Positions 19,732 to 27,422 of a stretch of 34,360 bases of DNA are shown piece by piece. Where the stretch lies: contig RPFO01000253.1 of the NCBI GenBank assembly GCA_009746045.1, positions 1,296,069-1,330,428 of the forward strand. The letters run 5' to 3'. The translations under genes were made by a program, and so were the position numbers. Source of the stretch: Mesostigma viride. Lineage: Eukaryota; Streptophyta; Mesostigmatophyceae; Mesostigmatales; Mesostigmataceae. The notes under the pieces were generated by a model. That model made no database searches. It was not told the DNA's origin and saw only the letters and a list, made by a program, of their open reading frames with translations. Positions within the stretch are counted from its first letter, which is position 1. Each line of letters starts with the position of its first letter.

Positions 19732-22700
19732 TTAGACAGATAGACCGACTTGACAGTCAGCATTCATGAGCTTCCTCAGTACATTGTACTGGGCTGGGGC
19801 CTTGTGTGGCAGCTTTGTCAATGCATCAGCAGGGTTCTCCTCGCCAGGGATATGCTTCAAGTCAACCAAACTGGCCAACTCCTTCAGCAACAAATAATCC
19901 AGGTCCCGGCTTCTGGCCAGCTGCTTGTGAACAAACTGGACCATACCCATGCTGTCTGTTAGCAACAACGTCTCCATCTGCAAGGTCCAAGGGGTAACTG
20001 AAGCCAGCTCCAGCATTAACTCCTTTATGTACAGGCTGGACTGGATCCCCTCGCATATGGCCCTGCATTCTGCCACATCTGAACTGATACAGACCCTCTT
20101 CTGCAGTCTGCTGTACCAGCTGAACAAACTTGCCCTGCTCTGATAAAAAGCAAACAGAGCAGCAGATCTCCCCCTGACCTTGGTAACCTGGCGAGCATCC
20201 ATGGAACTGTCAACAAAGATCTCCAAGGTGATAGGCTGGGTAAAGTCAATCCCAGACAAAATCAGATCAGGGGTACTCTCCACCAACCGGGCTATGACTC
20301 GAGGCTTCTCATCCTCAAGCACCTCATCAGGCATTCTGCTATGGACCATCAAAGACGGACCACAGATGCTGGCAAACCAGGCCCACATGCCTCTCAACTC
20401 AGGTCCTGCAGCCTGGGTGATCTTCTCTGGCAAGGCCTTCACAATGGTCTGTTTATAATCTCCTCCAGCCTGAAGCCTGATACTCCACTCCCCGTCCCTC
20501 CTGAACAGGGTAGCCTGCATTCCACAGAACACTACAGGCTTGTTGGGCTCCTGCCACAGCTCCTTGCCCAGTGAAAACTTGCCACTGATGACAGGAATAA
20601 ACTTCTTCAGCCAGGTCGTGGGGGCTAGCAAATGCAGATCATCTCCATGCAAACTAGCATACACTGGCAGACCCTCCCATTGGGCCAGCAGCAAACAGGG
20701 ATCAACTGAAGACACTCTCAAGCCACACTCACTGATCAGAGCTTCCTGCAGCGTGAGTCTCCAGATGATTGGGCTCGACCTGAGTCCTTCCAGGCCCTTC
20801 AGAATAACCAGGAATTGTTGATGCAGCTCCAGCTTCCAGATGGCAGGCACCTCAACACAGTAAGGCTCATCCTGCTTCCACACCCTCCTGGCCACTTCTG
20901 GATCAGATTTTAAAAATGCCCTCTTGAAGTCCAGCAGCACTGATGACATAGCTGCTCCCCTGTTCAGCAACCCCACGTAGAGACATAGCAAAATTCTCCA
21001 TGTGTCGTGTAGCATCCCTGGCGTGTATAGCTCCTCTCCTGGCAGACTCCCCGTGCCGTGATACTCATTCAGGACAGGCCTGACATGGGGCACTGATACC
21101 TCATCCACAACCTTCCTCTTCAGCACAAATCTCAAAGCAAGCTTCCTTGATGCTGGGGGACGTCTGTCTGTTGGTGCAGCACACTCAAACTGCAACCACT
21201 CCTCCAATGCCTTGGAGAAGGCGAGCTTCCAAGCCTCAAACAAAGTAGGCGAGCTCATCTCTTGGACCAGCTGGTCATATGTCAAAGGAGAGTGTGCAGC
21301 AAGGCTCCTGTGAGTTATGCCAATACTGCTGGGGTGCAACACAGCTGGAATCACCAAACTGGCCGCTGGGGGCACCTCCCCTTCATCCCATTTTACACCC
21401 TTGACCGGCTTGGCCCTGCACCTGACTGGAAATGTTGTCCTGAAATTTTCTAGGGGAATCATCCCCCAGCCATCTCTTCTCAGAGCTGTAGCTCTGATAG
21501 AAATCCCAGGATTGCCCAGAAAATTCTGACCCAAAATCACAGGGCCATCATAGTCCTCTAGGACAAGGAAGGTCACATCCACACCCATGACAGGGGCAGT
21601 AACCTCTCCCAACACCCTTAGATGCGTCCTACCACTGAAATCAGACACCCAGGGGCAACTTGGTTCTCCGACCAGCAGTTCTCCTGTATGCTGAGGTCCC
21701 ATGACAGAAACCTGTGCATTGGTATCTATCTCCATGGCAGCTACCTCAGGTTCATCCAACTGGACAAGCTTGGACACCTTAGGCTCCTTCTTGGCTCTTT
21801 GCAAAGCCTGTACAATATCTGATAGACGCACACCCCTAGGCCTGGTGTCGGGCCGTTCCGGAGGTGCAGCCTGTCCGCCTGCTTGCCCAACCACCGTATG
21901 TGAAGGTACCCCAGGGGCCGGGCCAGGGTCACCCTGAGGGCTCGATACAGCTGTAGCACCCTGATCAGGAAGCTCCACGTCACCCCCGCCTTGTACACCA
22001 GCGGGCACCTGGAAGAGGTCTCCTTGATTACCTCCCCGGGGACGGATCTTTGACCAGGACAGACGGTGCACTGCTTGGGAGCCATCAATGGCCACCCAGC
22101 ACTTATGGCCAGCGGCTTCTACTCGGGTCACCACCCCATCATGCCAGCTGCCACGTTTCCCTGGAAAGCTTGGTTCCTTCCACACAACAACCTGTTGTCC
22201 AACGTTAGGTTCTAGGACACTCCAGCCCTTGTCTTTCTGCCTCAGCTTGAGGAACTTGGCCTCTAGCTTCTCCTTCCATGCCTGCTCAGCATCAGCTGGC
22301 AGCATCCTGGTATGCAGCATAAGAGGATTGATGGCAATGTCACCAAAGAACATGGGAGTCCTCAGGTTCAGCCTGTCCTCCACAGAACGTAGCCATGCAG
22401 ATGTCACAATGGCAGATGACGTCCTTGGAATCCTCTCCACCAGCAGCACAGTCTTGATCTCTTGGATGGCTCTCTCCACCACCCCTTGCTGGCCGTGGCT
22501 CTCCCTGGGTGTAATCAGCAACTCTGGAAACTCTGGCAGGTTCTCACAGCACTCAAACTGAATGTCACACTGCAACAACTCCAACCCAGGGTACCTGCTC
22601 CTTGTCAACTTCAGAGCAGCAATCAATGTAGGCTTCTCCATGTCAGGCAGGATCTCTAGGGTCTTGTACTTGGTATATCTGTCCACTGCCACCAGCAGCT

Positions 22701-23322
22701 TCAAACCCCTGATTCTCTGAATATCTACCTGCACATGGCCTGGCTGCAAAATAGGAGTCCTGGCATGAGACTGCTTGGGCTTTCTAGCAACTAGCCTGCA
22801 CTTGCAAGCTTGAGCAACCTGTTGGCAGATGGAGTACAACTCACTTCCTCCCAGCCGTCTAGCAACTTGCAAAGACTGAGCTGCATGGCCAAACATGGTA
22901 TGCAACCTTGAGGCAATGTCATACAAGAGAGAAAACCTTTTATTGTCATTATTAGCACTCAAGGTATGTACAGATCCCTTATGTACAGGAGGCACCAGGG
23001 TCGTGCCTGTCAGACTGTCTCCAGCCCTATCCTCATCCTGACCATCCTGTGCCAGTCCTGCACGGTCAGAATGCTTCTGAGATCCACCTGGGTCCACATC
23101 ACCAGGTCCTACCTCAGGCTCAGCACCGCCATGGCGGGCACGTTGGCGAGTAACCACTGCAGCTACAGCTGGCATACTCTCTGTGGTAACCAAGCTTGCC
23201 CCATCGTGTCCAATAGGCTCTTTCACTAGAGCATGGGGCTGCCCCTCACTGCCGTCACTAGCAGCTTCATTACACACCCCTGGGGGCACCCTCCAGGGTT
23301 CAGGGATGTGTGCAGGCTCAAG
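19732..23322 (-). CDS. Copia-type pol of element 3 (INT-PR-RT-RH), intact, reached by UGA readthrough
   Basis: 1196 codons open from the codon after the gag UGA to a stop at 19732; there is no ATG at the frame start, so it is probably made as Gag-Pol. Numbering from the GTG at 23289: HHCC-like region (H130, H135, C155, C162-x-C164); integrase D189, D242, E272, with only 29 residues between the last two; SH3-like integrase tail about 365-415 ending VHRLSW; retropepsin-like domain about 515-600 with D522-T-N and ILGQNF (586-590); RT with D787 (DFKRAFL), GLRSSPIIW (835-843) and HGDD (881-884); RNase H with D1027, E1074 and D1112; terminal NPADALTKL. Protease between integrase and RT is not the Ty1/copia order. 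No frame break. It is the best-preserved copy for studying this family. Confidence 0.95.
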   Translation of the reverse strand, partial: LEPAHIPEPWRVPPGVCNEAASDGSEGQPHALVKEPIGHDGASLVTTESMPAVAAVVTRQRARHGGAEPEVGPGDVDPGGSQKHSDRAGLAQDGQDEDRAGDSLTGTTLVPPVHKGSVHTLSANNDNKRFSLLYDIASRLHTMFGHAAQSLQVARRLGGSELYSICQQVAQACKCRLVARKPKQSHARTPILQPGHVQVDIQRIRGLKLLVAVDRYTKYKTLEILPDMEKPTLIAALKLTRSRYPGLELLQCDIQFECCENLPEFPELLITPRESHGQQGVVERAIQEIKTVLLVERIPRTSSAIVTSAWLRSVEDRLNLRTPMFFGDIAINPLMLHTRMLPADAEQAWKEKLEAKFLKLRQKDKGWSVLEPNVGQQVVVWKEPSFPGKRGSWHDGVVTRVEAAGHKCWVAIDGSQAVHRLSWSKIRPRGGNQGDLFQVPAGVQGGGDVELPDQGATAVSSPQGDPGPAPGVPSHTVVGQAGGQAAPPERPDTRPRGVRLSDIVQALQRAKKEPKVSKLVQLDEPEVAAMEIDTNAQVSVMGPQHTGELLVGEPSCPWVSDFSGRTHLRVLGEVTAPVMGVDVTFLVLEDYDGPVILGQNFLGNPGISIRATALRRDGWGMIPLENFRTTFPVRCRAKPVKGVKWDEGEVPPAASLVIPAVLHPSSIGITHRSLAAHSPLTYDQLVQEMSSPTLFEAWKLAFSKALEEWLQFECAAPTDRRPPASRKLALRFVLKRKVVDEVSVPHVRPVLNEYHGTGSLPGEELYTPGMLHDTWRILLCLYVGLLNRGAAMSSVLLDFKRAFLKSDPEVARRVWKQDEPYCVEVPAIWKLELHQQFLVILKGLEGLRSSPIIWRLTLQEALISECGLRVSSVDPCLLLAQWEGLPVYASLHGDDLHLLAPTTWLKKFIPVISGKFSLGKELWQEPNKPVVFCGMQATLFRRDGEWSIRLQAGGDYKQTIVKALPEKITQAAGPELRGMWAWFASICGPSLMVHSRMPDEVLEDEKPRVIARLVESTPDLILSGIDFTQPITLEIFVDSSMDARQVTKVRGRSAALFAFYQSRASLFSWYSRLQKRVCISSDVAECRAICEGIQSSLYIKELMLELASVTPWTLQMETLLLTDSMGMVQFVHKQLARSRDLDYLLLKELASLVDLKHIPGEENPADALTKLPHKAPAQYNVLRKLMNADCQVGLSV

Positions 23323-23325
23323 TCA
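23272..23325 (-). promoter_or_regulatory. Gag UGA with downstream stem-loop: candidate readthrough element (element 3)
   Basis: The stop TGA is 23325-23323 in context CAT-TGA-CTT-G, and pol follows in the same frame. Eleven bases later an 11-bp stem forms between 23311-23301 (ACACATCCCTG) and 23282-23272 (CAGGGGTGTGT) with one G-U pair and 18 bases between arms. A smaller ACCC/GGGT helix can form inside. The arms resemble, but differ from, those at the same place in element 2, and pairing is kept. Confidence 0.65.
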
Positions 23326-24009
23326 ATGATCAGCAGCCTTGCCCTTGCCCTTGTCCTGGGATGGACCAGCCTTGTCCTTGCTGCCACCCTGAGCTGGCTT
23401 GCTCTGACCTTCCTGCCTCAGGTACGAGGGACACTCATTCCTGAAGTGACCCTTCCCCTGGCAGAAATAACATTCCACCTGACTGATGTCCCGTGAGGTC
23501 CCACTGCTGGGCCCAGCCTTGGGAGGACCACCCACCCTCTTGAAGTCAAACTGGGACTGTGGATGTCCCGACTTCGGCGGGGTCCCCCGTCCAGCCCTTC
23601 TGTCACGCCCCCTCCTGGACCTTCCTCGACCCCTTGAAGAGGTCTCAGGCCCTCTCGAGGGCGCTGGGCCCCCGTGGCCCGATCCCCTCATGGACTTAAC
23701 CGTGGGTTCAGTGGCCTCCTCATCACCCTGACGAGGGCGCTTACCACCCACGTATTTGCCGCTGAAACACTCATACAACTGGTCCGTCATGGCTGCCCAG
23801 CCATGGACCTGTCGCATGTGGATGGTCACATTATCCATGGTGACCGGATCCAGCTGCAGCGACTTGAGAAAGTCGCCCATGGCCATCCGATCTACGACGA
23901 AGAAGCCCTTGGCCATGGCGTCCTCCCTCAGCTTGACGAAGTCTTCAAAGGCGTGGACCACTAGTTGCAATCTGTTGCTTGACCGAAATGCGTGTATAAA
24001 CTGGTGCAT
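23323..24009 (-). CDS. Gag of element 3 (C-terminal part, zinc knuckle)
   Basis: Structural protein that packages the element RNA. 228 codons from the ATG at 24009 to TGA 23323-23325; the frame is open further up to about 24190 but that stretch has no Gag character. A helical region (about residues 15-85) is followed by a basic Arg/Gly/Ser-rich linker and a CX2CX4HX4C knuckle reading CYFCQGKGHFRNEC, then a Lys/Gly-rich tail of about 30 residues to the stop. It is short for a copia Gag, so the 5' end is probably lost near 24000. An AG just before 23969 could also be a splice acceptor. No 5' LTR is visible before the divergent gene at 24397. Pol follows in frame after a single UGA. Confidence 0.8.
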   Translation of the reverse strand: MHQFIHAFRSSNRLQLVVHAFEDFVKLREDAMAKGFFVVDRMAMGDFLKSLQLDPVTMDNVTIHMRQVHGWAAMTDQLYECFSGKYVGGKRPRQGDEEATEPTVKSMRGSGHGGPAPSRGPETSSRGRGRSRRGRDRRAGRGTPPKSGHPQSQFDFKRVGGPPKAGPSSGTSRDISQVECYFCQGKGHFRNECPSYLRQEGQSKPAQGGSKDKAGPSQDKGKGKAADH

Positions 24010-24396
24010 GCATAATGGAATGTAAATCTGTGAAACAATACTCACAATTGCTGCACACAGCTTGTGTACATGACCATGGTGGCAGTATAGCCAAGCTGAT
24101 GCATTATAACTAGTGGTCGCGCTGACTGTTGAGCACTGACTGTCGGTCAGGCTGTTGAAGTCGTGCCAAGGATTGATGAGATAAAACACCCCTTCAGCGG
24201 GCAGACGAATACGGCAATATTCCCTGCTAATGGATATTTGTAAATGGTTCTAGAAGCGTCTAGAAGCATTGTGCAACGCTGGCGTAACGCTAGTTCAGTG
24301 TGCCTCTTGGAAATCGCTAATGCACATGAAATGTGATTGGTGCAATGACGATAAGGCCTATCGCAATCTTGGGGTTGCACACATGACTTGTAACCA

Positions 24397-24404
24397 TATA
24401 AATT
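24397..24404 (+). promoter_or_regulatory. TATA box of the gag-like gene
   Basis: TATAAATT lies 91 bp before the ATG at 24488, leaving room for a leader of about 60 nt if transcription starts about 30 bp downstream. The preceding stretch has repeated TCTAGAAGC (about 24250-24265), but I cannot name a factor. Confidence 0.45.
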
Positions 24405-24487
24405 GATAATAAACCCAGGCACCTAGGGCCGCATTCTTGCAAGCATCATTCTCAATCTCAACTCGTACTCAAAAGCTGCTATTTACA

Positions 24488-25378
24488 ATGGCTCGCGGTT
24501 CCCGTTCCGACACGGACGCCATTCAGTTGACTGGCGATGGTGCCGATGCTTACAAGGAGCTGCGACAGCACGAACTGGTGGTTCGCATGCTGCCAGAGCC
24601 GTTGGCCGACAAGGCTACGGACAAGGAAAACCGTGACTTTGTCTGGGCAATCAAGGCCTGGGAGGAGAAAGTCCGCACGGTAGTGAAGACTCCCGCGCAG
24701 ATTTTTCGGATCTTGCGGGGGGCTCCACTGGCCAGCAAAGGGCCGCAGGCGGTGCGGGACCTGATTCGGATCGCCCAGGAGAAGGCATGGGACTGGAATC
24801 AGTTCCTTGAGCGGCTCACTGAGCTTCTCGCGCCGACAGGGCTGGTGAAGTCCATCAAGGACGTCATGCAGATTCTGACGTTCGAAGTGTCCGGTGACAC
24901 TGCCAAGGCCACGCTGGCCTTCGAGCGGATGCTCGAAGAAACCAATCTAAAATTTGCTGATGATTTTTCGGTGGTCCTGTTCTTGGGCAAGGCCCTTGGC
25001 AGCGGTGCTATGTCAGAAAGCACCGTGCAGAGTCTGGCGTCCGTCCTGACCAAGGAGAAGCTGGCGAGCAAGGCTGCTGCTTTCGCCTGCATCCGCGAGA
25101 TCATGGCGCTCGGTGGCGCTGCTCAGGAGCTGGCCGGCAAGGGTGCCGTGAAGCCGACGCCAGCAGTCAATGCCGATGGCCCAGCCATCAGGGCCGTTTT
25201 TGGCGCCGGTGACGGGCGCCTGAAGTGTCCTCGCTGCCAGGGGACTGGTCACACCCGCGAGACCTGCAAGGCCAACAAGGCTTTCCCGTTGGGGACGAAC
25301 CTGTGTGGCAAGTGCCATAAGCCAGGGCACAAGGCCCGGTTTTGCAAGTCGCGGACTGCTGCCAACCAGGCGGTCTGA
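24488..25378 (+). CDS. Stand-alone Gag-like protein with two zinc knuckles
   Basis: 296 codons from ATG 24488 to TGA 25376-25378; the frame is open 17 codons further upstream, but this ATG follows the TATA box at a normal distance. Residues about 20-225 are mostly helical and capsid-like, including an AWDWNQFLERL block. Two perfect CX2CX4HX4C knuckles follow at 247-260 and 273-286, each with the Gly before His usual in retroviral nucleocapsids. Only ten residues follow. No protease, integrase or RT is in frame or nearby on this strand, and no LTR pair was found. It is therefore a gag-only gene: a domesticated Gag or a non-autonomous element. It is divergent (head-to-head) from element 3. Sequence is GC-rich at third positions, unlike the copia-type genes. 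Confidence 0.7.
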   Translation: MARGSRSDTDAIQLTGDGADAYKELRQHELVVRMLPEPLADKATDKENRDFVWAIKAWEEKVRTVVKTPAQIFRILRGAPLASKGPQAVRDLIRIAQEKAWDWNQFLERLTELLAPTGLVKSIKDVMQILTFEVSGDTAKATLAFERMLEETNLKFADDFSVVLFLGKALGSGAMSESTVQSLASVLTKEKLASKAAAFACIREIMALGGAAQELAGKGAVKPTPAVNADGPAIRAVFGAGDGRLKCPRCQGTGHTRETCKANKAFPLGTNLCGKCHKPGHKARFCKSRTAANQAV

Positions 25379-25407
25379 GGTGGTTAGCCAAGGTTAGCCA
25401 ACGTCGC

Positions 25408-25616
25408 GCCCGCGCTTAGCCACCGCTTAGCCAAACGCTTTGGCTGGCGAAAAGGAGTGTTTGGCTAACGCGGGAAGACCAGAGGCCGCCGCGGTTCCGC
25501 CGCACTTAGATACTTCTCGCAAGAACAAAAAGTTCGAAAGGCGAATTTGAGAACAAATAAAAGTTTGGATCTCCCTTCCACTTGTCGACTACGGCGTACG
25601 TACATAATTGACAACT
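25408..25616 (+). repeat. Hairpin-bearing direct repeat R1
   Basis: It matches 27074-27270 closely, apart from about a dozen bases of indel and substitution near the centre-right. The left half is a large foldback: CCCGCGCTTAGCCA (25409-25422) pairs with TGGCTAACGCGGG (25462-25474) with one bulge, and AGCCAAA/TTTGGCT forms an inner hairpin. It ends in GTACGTACATAATTGACAACT. It starts 30 bp after the gag-like stop and lies 225 bp before the signal-peptide exon at 25841. TTAGCCA is also repeated twice just upstream (25384-25401). Confidence 0.8.
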
Positions 25617-25840
25617 ATCGCCTCCAATGAATATGGTGCCACCTGGAAGCTGCCCTGCGGCCTGCGCACTTACGTTCCAATGCCACAGCAGCAGAAAAGG
25701 ATACAACGGCGTGCATTACCTGCGCGGGAATAACCTCAACTCCGTGGTTTTGGGTCGTGGTTTTAGGTCGTGGGCACTCATTCCAACCGCTCTTTCACAG
25801 GCTACAACCCGTGTGATCCCGCCATGCGTTAGGCGTCACC

Positions 25841-26258
25841 ATGAGGCCAAGCACTCGAATAAGTCTCCTCTTTGCATTTTGTGTGTGCGTCGCTGCTGCG
25901 AAGGTACGATTTCCGTTGCATCGCATCTCTTGCCCGCCTGTTTGGAGTACCTGCAATTTGTAACAATGCCCTTCCTTTTGTTCATCATGTTTATAATTAT
26001 TGCCTGGTAAGTCCTCTCATCTACCGTGCTCTGTCTCACTGCGTTCATACCCATTTCTCGCTGTCGTTCACCGGGAAATCTGGGGCTCTACCTTGTAGGC
26101 GGATGTCCCCGAAGCCGGTGCAGTGCCGGGCCCAGGGGCCTTTGTCCGGGTCCAGGGCAACGGGTTCGTCCTCGGGAACAAGAGGTTCGTCTTCGACGGC
26201 ATGAACAGCCCTTTCCTGATGGATCAGGCGGCGAGGGGCCGGCGTGAGCTCGTCCTAG
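25841..26258 (+). CDS. GH5 endo-mannanase-like N-terminus, two exons, rest not found
   Basis: Exon 1 is 25841-25903: an ATG and a 21-residue basic-then-hydrophobic signal peptide ending at AAG with a GTACG donor. Exon 2 is 26099-26258: after a TTGTAG acceptor, 53 codons plus one base to a GTACGT donor. Phases fit (0, then 1). Exon 2 contains FVRVQGNGFVLGNKRFVF, then DGMNSPFLMDQAARGRREL, resembling the start of plant and fungal mannan endo-beta-1,4-mannosidases (GH5_7), in which the FV-L-G--F-F-G-N--LM--A-RG pattern begins the mature barrel. The enzyme would cut mannan outside the cell. No later GH5 exon (acid-base or nucleophile Glu) was found downstream, so this is a truncated gene, a captured fragment, or has distant exons. 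Family assignment rests on about 40 residues. Confidence 0.5.
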
Positions 26259-26543
26259 GTACGTAGGTATTTTACACGTCGGTTTCAGTTCCCTTGTCTC
26301 AACACCCGCTAGGTCTCATAAGGCACGTCAGCAGCCTTTCGAATGGTTGCTTTGGCTGCGTCGGCCCTGGAACTATCCGCTACCCTTACCCCACCCGTCC
26401 CTCACCCCTCCCACTTTGAGCCGTGCCCATCCAGCTGTCTCTGGGCGGCTTGCCCGTAGGTTTATTATGCCTACCTATCGTTGCTTGTCCGTATTCCTAT
26501 GACGTACAAAAACCTTTTACCAGTCTATTATTCCAGCACGGTG

Positions 26544-26689
<146 letters not shown>

Positions 26690-27073
26690 ATCTATCTACT
26701 ACATACTACGCAGTATGTATTTCTTTCTTTGGCGGCGATCATGTCTTGCAAAACGTCTCGGTGATTTGCGATTGATGCTTGCCCGGTCTTCTGCTTGTTC
26801 CACCTCATCTCACATCGCTTCACCTTCCAACAAACAAACAAACAAACACCATCATGGCACCTGACATCCATTGCCTTCACCCGTCACTTGTCAGCCACGT
26901 GTGTGTGGCCTTGGCAACGCCTGCCACCTGTCACGTGCCCCGCCGCATGTCTGCCACATTTCACTTGTGTGCCACATCAATTCGGCACCATCATCATCAC
27001 AATTACCCTGACCATGTATTTCTAACGCGCGTCATGCATGGTCTCTGTCACTCCCATATCTCGTGTCGTCCAT

Positions 27074-27270
27074 GCCCGCGCTTAGCCACCGCTTAGCCAA
27101 ACGCTTAGGCTGGCGAAAAGGAGTGTTTGGCTAACGCGGGAAGACCAGAGGCCGCCGCGGTTCCGCCGCACTTAGATACTTCTTGCAAGAAAAAAAGGCA
27201 AATTAGAGAAATAAAAGTTTGGATCTCCCTTCCACTTGTCGACTACAGCGTACGTACATAATTGACAACT
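27074..27270 (+). repeat. Hairpin-bearing direct repeat R2
   Basis: Partner of 25408-25616 in the same orientation, about 1.67 kb downstream. The outer foldback is preserved; the inner hairpin has one mismatch (TTAGGCT). It lies 153 bp before the signal-peptide exon at 27423. Another pair of TTAGCCA phrases occurs at 27608-27628. Confidence 0.8.
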
Positions 27271-27422
27271 GTCTAATACCACGTGGCAGGGTGCGAGATA
27301 ATGCCGACGCTACCCGCCCAATAGATGGTTGAGCGGGAAACAATGGCCGCCATGCTGTTGTAAACTTGGCCCGTTACCACAACCACAAAATTGGCCCGAT
27401 TTAGTAGCACCGTTTTAGAAAA

